Source: an uncultured bacterium (lineage in GTDB: Bacteria; Acidobacteriota; Thermoanaerobaculia; Multivoradales; JAHEKO01). From it: a stretch of DNA of 6,909 bases. The stretch covers positions 1 to 6,909 of the forward strand of contig CALILB010000208.1 in assembly GCA_938016625.1 (NCBI GenBank). Reading direction: 5' to 3'. The notes under the pieces are model-generated. The model had not been told where the DNA came from and ran no database searches. It worked only from the letters and a program-made list of their open reading frames with translations. A program made the position numbers and the translations under genes. Positions within the stretch are counted from its first letter, which is position 1. Each line of letters opens with the position of its first letter. Positions 1-6,023 of this stretch are shown here, one piece after another.

Positions 1-717
1 CAGAAGGTTGCGGACGGTCTCCTCGCCGATGAGACCCTTGTCCACGAGCGTCCTCAGGATCTCGGCGCGGAAGAGGCGTTCGAGGTGGCGGGAGTTGAAA
101 CCAGGCAGATGGTAGAAGCTTCCATCGGGGCGGAAGCCGCCATCGGTGACGAGAATATGGACGTGCGGGTGGAAGTTGAGCAACTCGCCCGAGGTCTGGA
201 GGAAGCCCACGGCACCGGGCGTCACCTCAGCGCCATCGAAGGACACATCGAAGTACAGCCTCAGGGCTCGCCAGGCACAGGCAGCGAGCTCACCGAGGAG
301 CTTTCTGTCGTAGCGGAAGAAGATCCGCAGCCGCTTGGGGATGGTGAACACCACCTGGCGGTGGTGGACGTCCTCGAGCAGCTCTTCCTCCGCCCAGGCC
401 GCCCACAACAGGTCTCGCTTCTGATGACAGCTTGGGCACAAGGCCCGCAGCTTGCAGGAGAAGGCCACCAGAAACTCGTGCCGGCAGTCGGGGCAGCGGA
501 TTCGCGCCACACCGTGGTCGAAGATGCCGCAGTCGAGGAAGCGCCAGACCGCGGGCTCCACACAGCGGCGTAGATAGCCGTGGGTGGACTGGAAGCGCTC
601 GTCGTAGGCCAGCAGGAACCGATCGAAGTGGTGGGCCAGAGCGCGGTAGAGGACGGTGCGCTCGGGTCGCCGGGCGCGGTAGGCGCGATCGTGGGCCGGG
701 CCTCGACTCGTCTCCAC
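1..717 (-). CDS. IS91-family HUH transposase, N-terminal part (runs off the window)
   Basis: This is the transposase of an IS91-type rolling-circle element: a Rep-like HUH nuclease that nicks one strand and moves the element without a cut-and-paste step. 239 codons are visible. Near the N-terminus lies YRARRPERTVLYRAL (residues 13-27), typical of this family. A zinc-binding domain follows, with C63, the CPDC pair C75/C78, C88 and the CPSC pair C94/C97. The HUH metal motif is in NFHPHVHILVTDGG (residues 181-194). The catalytic tyrosine region would lie beyond position 1 and cannot be checked. The start is uncertain. The frame is open back to a TAA at 784-786 but has no ATG; the first conventional start is the GTG at 717-715, which leaves the family's N-terminal motif intact. 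No plain ribosome binding site is visible. The gene lies about 115 bp downstream of the VWA stop, so one end of the element is probably within 718-832. Family assignment is firm; whether it is active is unknown. Confidence 0.9.
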   Translation of the reverse strand, partial: METSRGPAHDRAYRARRPERTVLYRALAHHFDRFLLAYDERFQSTHGYLRRCVEPAVWRFLDCGIFDHGVARIRCPDCRHEFLVAFSCKLRALCPSCHQKRDLLWAAWAEEELLEDVHHRQVVFTIPKRLRIFFRYDRKLLGELAACAWRALRLYFDVSFDGAEVTPGAVGFLQTSGELLNFHPHVHILVTDGGFRPDGSFYHLPGFNSRHLERLFRAEILRTLVDKGLIGEETVRNLL

Positions 718-734
718 TCCAACCAGTGGAGACG
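709..734. repeat. Perfect 10-bp hairpin over the transposase start
   Basis: CGTCTCCACT (709-718) and AGTGGAGACG (725-734) are perfect reverse complements separated by the 6-nt loop CCAACC. The left arm includes the proposed GTG start (715-717) of the IS91-type transposase. In the mRNA the stem could hide that start. Alternatively it may be a subterminal hairpin of the element, since IS91-type ends carry short hairpins rather than terminal inverted repeats. The repeat is seen directly; both roles are inference. Confidence 0.6.
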
Positions 735-832
735 GAATCGGCGGCCCTGAGCTTGCAGCGGAGGCCGAGCGACCAGGCTCACATTACGACTCGGTCTTGG
801 TCAGAAAGCGGTTTCAGGAGTAGGCGGACCCT

Positions 833-1639
833 CTAGAGCCTGCTGAGGCCGACGAATGTGCCGCCGTTCTGGCGGCAGAGCAGACGCATCAGGGTGGCGA
901 AGCGGACGCCGGTGGTGTTGGAGACGCCGGGCACCGAGAACATCACCGGGAAGCCGACGGCGTGGATTCTCACCCGCTGTCTGCCCTGGGCGTCGCGGCG
1001 GTTCAAGCGGTCGACGGTGTTGACGACCTCGTCGATCGACTTGCCGGTGAACTCGTCGCCAAAGACGTAGATCGAGATCTTCTTGTCGGGGGCGGAGAAG
1101 GTGCGGATAGCGCGGGTAATGCCCTCGACCGGGCTCGAGTTGGAGAAGACGTTCCAGGTTCTGAGGCGCTCGATGATGACCTTGCGGCGGCCGGGGGTGT
1201 CGGGGATCCATTTGCCGGCGTAGCGGGAAAACATGTACTGGCCCATGTCGTTCATCACCTGGATGCCCTTGACCTTGGGATAGATGTCGAGGACCTGGGT
1301 CATCTTCTGCAGCACCGTCGGCCAGGCGTAGGTGAACATGCTGCCCGAGGTGTCGATGACAAAGATGACGTACTCGCTGTCGACCGGGATGCCGCCGACG
1401 AGGGATCTGTCGACCTGTCGGCGCTCGGCTTGGGCTTGGAGCCGTTTCATCTCCTCGGTCAGCGTCTGTTGAGCGGCCAGCAGCCGCCCCTCGATGATCT
1501 CGTTGACCTCGGAGAGCTCGTCGGTGGCCGCAAACTCACCACGAAGGTCGAGTTTACCCGTGGCGCCGCAGAGACCGCAGCGCTTCGCAGTTGACACTCT
1601 TTTCTTGCGCTGAGCCGGGTCCGGCACGCTGTCATCCAA
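833..1639 (-). CDS. VWA-domain protein, probably cytoplasmic
   Basis: A von Willebrand factor A domain protein of about 268 aa. VWA domains bind protein partners through a metal ion held in a MIDAS site; the partner here is unknown. Residues 90-101 read YVIFVIDTSGSM, giving the DxSxS metal motif (D96, S98, S100). NSSP at 167-170 sits where many VWA domains have the MIDAS Thr, so Ser may replace it, and FGDEFTG (193-199) supplies the usual second Asp. Residues about 40-76 are rich in Glu, Leu, Lys and Gln and look like a coiled coil. A CxxC pair (CGLC, residues 21-24) lies near the N-terminus. There is no signal peptide or membrane helix. The C-terminus (NGGTFVGLSRL) looks natural. The start is weak: a TTG at 1639 opens the frame, GTG codons at 1627 and 1597 are alternatives, and none has a strong ribosome binding site. 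The N-terminus may therefore be truncated or misplaced. The VWA fold is certain, the exact start is not. Confidence 0.85.
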   Translation of the reverse strand: MDDSVPDPAQRKKRVSTAKRCGLCGATGKLDLRGEFAATDELSEVNEIIEGRLLAAQQTLTEEMKRLQAQAERRQVDRSLVGGIPVDSEYVIFVIDTSGSMFTYAWPTVLQKMTQVLDIYPKVKGIQVMNDMGQYMFSRYAGKWIPDTPGRRKVIIERLRTWNVFSNSSPVEGITRAIRTFSAPDKKISIYVFGDEFTGKSIDEVVNTVDRLNRRDAQGRQRVRIHAVGFPVMFSVPGVSNTTGVRFATLMRLLCRQNGGTFVGLSRL

Positions 1640-1664
1640 CTTGCATCTTGCAGGCCTGGCACTG

Positions 1665-1790
1665 CTAGAAGCTGTAGATCGCGGAGATCGAGGCGGTGTT
1701 TACTGGATCCGAAACATCGATGCCGAGATCAATCTGGAAGCGTTTGAAGGCGAGGCCGAGTCCGCCGGTTTTCTGGGTCCCGGCTGGCAC
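1665..1790 (-). pseudogene. 3' remnant of an outer-membrane beta-barrel protein gene
   Basis: The minus strand encodes a short tail ending FQIDLGIDVSDPVNTASISAIYSF-type residues and then TAG (1665-1667); the last stretch reads NTASISAIYSF. Alternating polar and hydrophobic residues with a terminal Phe are the signature of the final strand of Gram-negative outer-membrane barrels, read by the BAM machinery. Only about 40 codons look coding. The PilZ gene ends at 1868, so there is no room for a barrel, and upstream of about 1790 the frame becomes low-complexity Arg/Gly. The simplest reading is the 3' end of a gene whose body was deleted. A chance ORF cannot be excluded on so short a stretch. The VWA gene follows directly. 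Confidence 0.45.
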
Positions 1791-1828
1791 CTTTTGGGGC
1801 CCCGAGGACCGAGCCACCTCGCCCGGCA

Positions 1829-1852
1829 CCCTTCCCCTCGCCTCCCTCGCCC
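1829..1852 (-). other. Potential G-quadruplex just after the PilZ stop
   Basis: Read on the minus strand, this segment has four G-runs (GGG, GGG, GGGG, GGG) separated by loops of 3, 6 and 2 nt, which fits the standard G3+N1-7 quadruplex rule. It begins about 15 nt after the PilZ stop codon in the direction of transcription, in what would be the 3' untranslated RNA. No conventional hairpin-plus-U-tract terminator is visible there. Folding and any role in transcript ending are inference. Confidence 0.4.
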
Positions 1853-1867
1853 GGACCGACCGCCAGG

Positions 1868-2335
1868 TCATTTGCCCTTCTTGAATCGCGAGAAAATTGA
1901 GCGCAAACCACTCTTGGCCGAGCCCGTCGCGCCCTCGGTGCTTGGTGATGTCGTGCCTCTGTCCTTCGGGGGCGTGCCGAGCTTGAGCTCAGCGCCGCGC
2001 TTGAGGTAGAGCCCAATCTGGTCGTAAAACAGCCGTCTTTGGGACCGCGAGAGATCGAGAAACGCTAGGCCCATGCCTGCCGGCTGGGAGGGCCCTTTGC
2101 TACGGATTCGCGCCCAAACCACCTCGGCCGGGGCCTTGAGCCGCAGTCCCTGCAGATTCAGCCCCACACTCAGCCGAGTGCCGGGGTCTTCAGGCACCAG
2201 GGTTTCGACGAACAGCCCGCCCAGGGAGAGGTCGTTGAAGACTTCCCGGCGCGGCTCCTGGCCGGCCTCGTAGAGAGTGATGTGGCCTGCGTGACCGACC
2301 CGCCGGGTTCGCAGTATCGTTGGACAAATGGACAT
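1868..2335 (-). CDS. PilZ-domain protein
   Basis: A 155-aa protein made mostly of one PilZ domain, the fold that binds cyclic di-GMP and passes the signal to motility, exopolysaccharide or regulatory partners. The second PilZ signature is clear: NDLSLGGLFVE at residues 34-44, followed by hydrophobic strands and GMGLAFLDLS (87-96), then a helix up to about residue 113. The first signature, the RxxxR motif, is not clean. The N-terminus has RTRRVGH (residues 9-15), with no Arg pair at the right spacing, so ligand binding is uncertain. The tail (about 114-155) is Ser/Thr/Gly-rich and ends in a basic KSGLRSIFSRFKKGK. The ATG at 2335 was chosen because GGAG lies 6 nt upstream; the frame is open back to 2533, but that part reads as non-coding repeat. 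It is separated from the photolyase gene by 408 bp of mobile debris, so it is probably transcribed on its own. Confidence 0.85.
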   Translation of the reverse strand: MSICPTILRTRRVGHAGHITLYEAGQEPRREVFNDLSLGGLFVETLVPEDPGTRLSVGLNLQGLRLKAPAEVVWARIRSKGPSQPAGMGLAFLDLSRSQRRLFYDQIGLYLKRGAELKLGTPPKDRGTTSPSTEGATGSAKSGLRSIFSRFKKGK

Positions 2336-2341
2336 GGCAGA

Positions 2342-2345
2342 CTCC
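2342..2345 (-). promoter_or_regulatory. Ribosome binding site of the PilZ gene
   Basis: GGAG on the minus strand, 6 nt before the ATG at 2335. It decides between this ATG and the much longer open frame that reaches back to 2533 through the tandem repeats. Confidence 0.6.
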
Positions 2346-2490
2346 GAGGACTGGTATCGCTCGGGTTCGTTCCCCGAACTCCTTCGCAAGAGGATGGAAC
2401 AATTGTACACCCACCAACCGTGGGAGGCGGCGAAACCCGGTGGGGCGTCGACTCGTTTTGAGGAGGGAAGGGTCGGCACACGGATGCCCT
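2346..2490. other. Non-coding stretch upstream of the PilZ gene
   Basis: No convincing gene. On the minus strand there is a TACAAT hexamer (about 2402-2407) that could be a -10 box for the PilZ gene, but no matching -35 is visible. The plus-strand frames here have no recognisable protein features. The promoter of the PilZ gene probably lies in this stretch. Confidence 0.3.
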
Positions 2491-2550
2491 GCCAGCTCAT
2501 CGCCAAAAACACCAGCTCAGGGCCCAAAACCACCAGCTCATCGCCAAAAT
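2491..2550. repeat. Three tandem imperfect 20-bp repeats
   Basis: Three head-to-tail copies of a unit close to CACCAGCTCATCGCCAAAAA occupy 2491-2510, 2511-2530 and 2531-2550. The outer copies share a 17-bp exact match (2492-2508 and 2533-2549). The middle copy differs at CTCAGGGCCC. Several 20-bp repeats in a row are typical of the ends of IS21-family elements, so this may be an isolated IS end. No istA or istB gene is in the window, so that identification is only a suggestion. The array abuts the RAYT remnant that follows. Confidence 0.6.
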
Positions 2551-2712
2551 GACAAGCGGCTACTCGACCTGGTAGGTGAGCCCGTCGGAGCGGCCGGGAC
2601 GCTCGCCCGGGCTCAGCGCCTATACCCTGTCGACATCCAAGCCTTTGTCTTCATGTCCAATCACTATCACCTGCTCCTTGCCGTCGCCGACGCCCAGCGG
2701 CTCGCCCGCTTC
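2551..2712 (+). pseudogene. RAYT (IS200-like Y1 transposase) fragment
   Basis: This is the only plus-strand coding signal. In one frame the 54 codons read TLARAQRLYPVDIQAFVFMS, then NHYHLLLAVADAQRLARF. This is the core of REP-associated tyrosine transposases, relatives of IS200/IS605 TnpA that nick single-stranded DNA. The HUH motif is H38-Y-H40 (about 2662-2670). The usual N-terminal strand is missing or replaced by repeat sequence. After the Phe at 2710-2712 homology stops abruptly, so the catalytic tyrosine and the C-terminal half are absent. The frame stays open into the photolyase 3' end, but that continuation is an antisense shadow. It is a dead fragment, cut at both ends, 31 bp beyond the photolyase stop. 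Confidence 0.75.
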
Positions 2713-2743
2713 AAGACACCGCATCGGTCGACTCCCAAGGTCT

Positions 2744-4345
2744 CTAGCTCTCCACGCCCCATCGCCGGCGCAGTGACCGCGCTTGACTTCGGATCGCTTC
2801 GATCTCCTTCTCGGAAAGCCGTTCCAGGTTCTTCATCGAGAAGCCCATGCGGGGCACCCGTTCCAGCAATGCGCGATTCCTGTCGAGGAAGTCCCAGTAG
2901 AAGGTAGTCACCGGGCACGCCCGCTCACCCGTCCTCTCGCCGGGGTCGAAGCGACAGTCGCCGCAATAGTCGCCCATCCGATCGATGTAGCGTCCGGAAG
3001 CAGCGTACGGCTTGCTGCCGACAACGCCGCCGTCGGCGTACATCACCATGCCCAACGTGTTCGGCAGGGTCACCCAGTCCATGGCGTCCACGTACATGCC
3101 GAGGTACCAATCACTGATCTCACGCGGGTCGACCCCGGCGACCAACGCCAGATTGCCGGTGACCATCAAGCGCTGGATGTGATGCCCGTAGCCGTGTTCC
3201 AGCACCTGATCGAGAGCCTGCTCGGCACACTTCAGATCGGTCTCTCCGGTCCAGTAGAACTCGGGCAGCCTGCCGGTCTCTTCGAAGTGATTGCGGCCAG
3301 CGTAGGAGGGGCCCTCCCGCCAGTAAATCCCCCGAATGAACTCTCGCCAGCCAATGATCTGGCGTACGAAGCCTTCGACCGAGTTCAGAGGTGCGGCGCC
3401 CGCTCGATAGGCTTCGAGCGCCTTCTCTACGCATTCGCGCGGATCGAGCAGTTTCAGGTTCAGCGCCGGTGACAGCAGCGAGTGAAAAAGCCAGGGCTCG
3501 CCGCTCTGCATGGCGTCCTGATAGTCGCCGAATGAGCCCAGGGCGTACCGGACGAAGTGCCGGAGCGCGCGCAGGGCCTGCGAGCGGGTGACCGGCCAGG
3601 CGAAGCCGTCGAGCTGGCCAGGAGCCCCTCGAAAGCGCCGCTCCACGAGTTCGAGTACTTCCCGCGTCACCGCATCCGGTCTGCAGCTGAATCGGGGCGG
3701 AGCCTGGGGAGAATCCTTTCCGAGGCTCTTCCGATTGTCCGAGTCGAAGCTCCAGGCGCCGCCCTCCGGCTTCCCCGCCGCGGTGAGGAGCACTCCGAGC
3801 CGGCGGCGCATCCTTCGATAGAAGTGATCCATCACCAACGTCTTGCGGCCCGCGGCCCAGTCTTCGAACTCCGCCGGCTCGATCAGGAAGTGCGGGTCCT
3901 CGAGCAGCTCGAGCTGCGCGCCAAGGGCGTCCGCCGTCTCCTCGACGGCCTGCAACGTGCGGAAGTCTCCGGGCCTGAAGACCAACAACCGGGTCGGCCG
4001 GAGCGCCTCCCACGCGCGCGGCAGCTGAGTGCGCAGGCTGCCGTCGTTACGCCGATCTTCGAGGCGCAAATAGGCGCTGCGCCACCCCGCTCTCTGGATT
4101 TCCAGAGCGAATTGCCTCATGGCTGCCAGATAGAGAGCCGTGCGCTGCTTATGACTCGGAACGTGTGTGAAGTCCTCGACGAGCTCCACCTGCAGCACCC
4201 CGTCGATGGATCGGTCCAGGCCCGCAGCGCTCAGATAGACGCTGTGAAGCTGATCGGGAAGAAGAAGCAGCAGGCGATCGACCCTGCCGCGAAGCGAGCT
4301 CAGTGGCCGAGACTCGAAACGGAAACTTCCAGACCCGCCCTTCAT
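2744..4345 (-). CDS. phrB: Iron-sulfur (6-4) photolyase / FeS-BCP cryptochrome (PhrB type)
   Basis: A 533-aa flavoprotein of the prokaryotic FeS-BCP (CryPro) class, which uses light to repair (6-4) pyrimidine photoproducts in DNA. It has an N-terminal antenna domain (about residues 22-170, starting RLLLLLPDQL) and a C-terminal all-helical FAD domain. In Agrobacterium PhrB the [4Fe-4S] cluster is held by C350, C438, C441 and C454. Here cysteines fall at 373, 461, 464 (YCGDC) and 477 (ERACPVT), a constant +23 offset. The HHxxR motif needed for (6-4) repair is at H388-H389-R392, again +23, and W365 and W413 match PhrB tryptophans W342 and W390. Cofactors in this class are FAD, a ribityllumazine antenna and the cluster. 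The ATG at 4345 overlaps the upstream stop as ATGA; there is no other conventional start near the N-terminus. The N-terminus is about 20 residues longer than in PhrB. The frame also runs upstream to 4537, but there it lies inside the membrane-protein gene. Confidence 0.95.
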   Translation of the reverse strand: MKGGSGSFRFESRPLSSLRGRVDRLLLLLPDQLHSVYLSAAGLDRSIDGVLQVELVEDFTHVPSHKQRTALYLAAMRQFALEIQRAGWRSAYLRLEDRRNDGSLRTQLPRAWEALRPTRLLVFRPGDFRTLQAVEETADALGAQLELLEDPHFLIEPAEFEDWAAGRKTLVMDHFYRRMRRRLGVLLTAAGKPEGGAWSFDSDNRKSLGKDSPQAPPRFSCRPDAVTREVLELVERRFRGAPGQLDGFAWPVTRSQALRALRHFVRYALGSFGDYQDAMQSGEPWLFHSLLSPALNLKLLDPRECVEKALEAYRAGAAPLNSVEGFVRQIIGWREFIRGIYWREGPSYAGRNHFEETGRLPEFYWTGETDLKCAEQALDQVLEHGYGHHIQRLMVTGNLALVAGVDPREISDWYLGMYVDAMDWVTLPNTLGMVMYADGGVVGSKPYAASGRYIDRMGDYCGDCRFDPGERTGERACPVTTFYWDFLDRNRALLERVPRMGFSMKNLERLSEKEIEAIRSQARSLRRRWGVES

Positions 4346-4773
4346 GACCCTGCTTCTGCCACCATAGCGAGAGCCAGCACACCACGCGCCGTCCAAGCTG
4401 TCGTTCGCAGCCAGTTGCTGGCCACCAACCGGCGGATTGCGATGCCATCGCGACTTCTGCTCAAGCGCCGGTGCAGCGGGACCTGAAGAAGCGCCGTTGA
4501 CAGCCAAATCACCGCCAGCAAGACCAGGCCCAACCACAGCGGCCCGCGCCCCAGGCCGAGCGGAGGAGCCACGAGAAGCGCCAGCGCTGTCCCCGCCTCG
4601 GCGATCATCAGCGGTACCACCACCAGGGAGGTTCGTCGCTGATGCTCCGCGGCAAAGCGGGTGAACCGTCGCTCTGCTGCAAAGTCGAACAGGGGATAGT
4701 GGACCACCTGCACGAACCAGATGAGGCCCACCATGGCCAAGGTGGCACCGGCGTGAATCAAGAGCAGGAACAT
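4342..4773 (-). CDS. Four-helix membrane protein, coupled to the photolyase
   Basis: A 143-aa integral membrane protein of a conserved uncharacterised type. Predicted transmembrane segments by hydrophobicity are about residues 5-24, 48-68, 78-98 and 125-141. Conserved-looking features are WFVQVVHYPLF (19-29), AEHQRRTSLVVVPLMIAE (42-59) and SNWLRTTAWTAR (119-130). I know of similar proteins annotated only as hypothetical; the function is unknown. The stop overlaps the photolyase start by 4 nt (ATGA), so the two are probably translated together, and a role linked to the photolyase or its cofactor is possible but not shown. The gene starts 36 nt after the phosphatase stop. The ATG at 4773 begins directly in the first helix and has only a weak ribosome binding site. 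Confidence 0.8.
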   Translation of the reverse strand: MFLLLIHAGATLAMVGLIWFVQVVHYPLFDFAAERRFTRFAAEHQRRTSLVVVPLMIAEAGTALALLVAPPLGLGRGPLWLGLVLLAVIWLSTALLQVPLHRRLSRSRDGIAIRRLVASNWLRTTAWTARGVLALAMVAEAGS

Positions 4774-4809
4774 CCGATCTTCGCGGCCTGTTCGGAAGGC
4801 GTGAAGGCC

Positions 4810-5805
4810 TCAGCCCACGACCGTCCGCTCGACCACCATATAAGTCAAGTCGTCGTCGAGAAGACTGGTGGTCTGGTGCTCCCTGACTGCCGAGTAGATC
4901 GCACGGGTCAGGTCCACTGGCGACCCGCTCTGACGCCGCACAATCTCGGCGAGCCGATCTGTGCCGAACTCTTCGCCGTTCGGGCTCTCAGCTTCGACCA
5001 GTCCGTCCGTGAAAAGACACAGAACGTCGTTCTCGTAGAGCTCGAACCGAGCGTCGGCGAAGGATTGTTGTGCCGAGAGCCCGAGAGGCAACCCGGTCGA
5101 CTCCAGGTAATCGATCTCGCCCGTGGACCGGAGCAACAGCATCGGATTGTGGCCGGAGGATGCATAAGTGACCCGTCCATCAGCTCCGGCCCGGAGCCAG
5201 ACAGCGGTGGCGAAAAGCGCTCTTGTATCTTCGCGATTCCTGGCCGCCAGCATCCGCTCGTTGACGCGCTGCGCAAACACCGCCGGGAAGAGACCGTCCT
5301 CGATGCTGTTGATCAAGAAGTATAAGGTCGCGGCTGCCAGACCCGCACGTACGCCGTGGCCGGAAACGTCGGCGATCCAAAGAAACAGCTCCTCGCCTTC
5401 CATCCTCCAGCCCAGTAGATCTCCGCTCAAGTGGCAGTACGACTCGAGGACGGCCGCGATTCGCAGAGGGCTTTCCTTCGGCAGACGGCGTGGAAGCAGG
5501 TCGAACTGAAGGCCATGACCCAGCCGCAGCGCAGGCTCCATGTCGGGGAACAGATGTGGCCGGTAATAGAAGTCGAGTGCATCGGATTCTTTCTTCGCCA
5601 GCTGGGTCATTGAACCTTCGCTACCCCATGCCGGCGCACCCTCGAGCTTCAGCGAACGAATGCGGCGTTCGACGGCATCTCCCAGGGATCCGTCGCCGAG
5701 CGATGCTGCCAAATCGAAGGCCTGGCGGAGCTCGGTCATGAGCTCGTAAACCACCTGCTCCGAAGGAGCGTGGCTCGAGCCCGAGCTGTCGGCCTTGGTG
5801 GGCAT
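4810..5805 (-). CDS. PPM/SpoIIE-type serine phosphatase (RsbU-like)
   Basis: A 331-aa protein with a C-terminal PP2C-type phosphatase domain (about 95-327) of the SpoIIE/RsbU group. Such enzymes remove phosphate from Ser/Thr of anti-anti-sigma proteins in partner-switching pathways. Motifs in order: SGDLLGW (127-133), ADVSGHGVRAGLAAATLYF (145-163), ASSGHNPMLLL (215-225), STGLPLGL (236-243), FTDGLVEA (265-272) and DDDLTYMVV (317-325). These hold the acidic metal ligands D129, D146, D267 and D319. The first motif reads GDLLGW instead of the usual GDFYD, a variant seen in some RsbU-like proteins. Residues 1-90 hold no recognised sensor domain. There is no membrane segment. No anti-sigma kinase or STAS protein is in the window, so the target is unknown. 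The ATG at 5805 lacks a clear ribosome binding site, and an in-frame ATG (residue 23) is an alternative. Confidence 0.93.
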   Translation of the reverse strand: MPTKADSSGSSHAPSEQVVYELMTELRQAFDLAASLGDGSLGDAVERRIRSLKLEGAPAWGSEGSMTQLAKKESDALDFYYRPHLFPDMEPALRLGHGLQFDLLPRRLPKESPLRIAAVLESYCHLSGDLLGWRMEGEELFLWIADVSGHGVRAGLAAATLYFLINSIEDGLFPAVFAQRVNERMLAARNREDTRALFATAVWLRAGADGRVTYASSGHNPMLLLRSTGEIDYLESTGLPLGLSAQQSFADARFELYENDVLCLFTDGLVEAESPNGEEFGTDRLAEIVRRQSGSPVDLTRAIYSAVREHQTTSLLDDDLTYMVVERTVVG

Positions 5806-5816
5806 TAGCGTCAGTG

Positions 5817-5951
5817 CTACCGGAAACGGCAGCGTGGTCCAGGCCCCAACGAAGAATCCCGAGCCATGCTGAATCCGCCGAGCCCTACTACGTAGTCGCG
5901 ACGCAGCTGTTCGAGCGCGGACCGCACCTCCTCGATCGCTCCGAGCCCCAT
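5817..5951 (-). CDS. Small ORF, probably the back part of an interrupted gene
   Basis: 44 codons from an ATG at 5951, with a purine-rich GAAGAGG about 9 nt upstream, to TAG at 5817-5819. It reads MGLGAIEEVRSALEQLRRDY near the start, a likely amphipathic helix, then a Gly-rich tail. The frame is open and coding-like for 24 further codons upstream (GRHRVYEDGPPIRTVEEVLR and neighbours), as far as the TGA at 6024-6026 that ends the preceding membrane ORF, and it is the same frame. That points to one gene split by a stop, or to a shifted gene starting at the ATG that overlaps that TGA (6025-6027), rather than to an independent 44-aa peptide. The product is not recognised. It ends 11 nt before the phosphatase start. 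Confidence 0.4.
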   Translation of the reverse strand: MGLGAIEEVRSALEQLRRDYVVGLGGFSMARDSSLGPGPRCRFR

Positions 5952-6023
5952 GCGCAGGACCTCTTCAACAGTTCTGATCGGCGGACCGTCCTCGTAGACT
6001 CGGTGGCGGCCGGCGAGAAACTC

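Noticed and set aside
85..573. Plus-strand ORF of 162 codons
   Set aside because: Antisense to the IS91-type transposase, which carries the zinc cysteines and the HUH motif.
261..782. Minus-strand ORF with a GTG start at 782 overlapping the transposase
   Set aside because: After its first codons it turns into Ser/Pro/Ala-rich sequence, while the transposase signature lies in another frame. A frameshifted N-terminal extension was considered but is not supported.
962..1594. Long plus-strand ORF (210 codons)
   Set aside because: It lies antisense to the VWA gene, whose MIDAS motifs prove the minus-strand frame; the product is repetitive Asp/Leu/Val-rich sequence typical of a high-GC shadow.
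2336..2533. PilZ start at 2533
   Set aside because: The extension translates the tandem repeats and shows no protein features, while the ATG at 2335 has a GGAG site.
3557..4486. Plus-strand ORF of 309 codons
   Set aside because: Antisense to the photolyase and the membrane protein; no recognisable domain and Arg/Ala/Pro-rich composition.
4346..4537. Photolyase start at 4537 instead of 4345
   Set aside because: The extra 64 codons overlap the membrane-protein gene out of frame and look non-coding; the ATGA overlap and PhrB length favour 4345.
4642..5325. Plus-strand ORF of 227 codons
   Set aside because: Antisense to the phosphatase, whose motifs are complete in the minus-strand frame.
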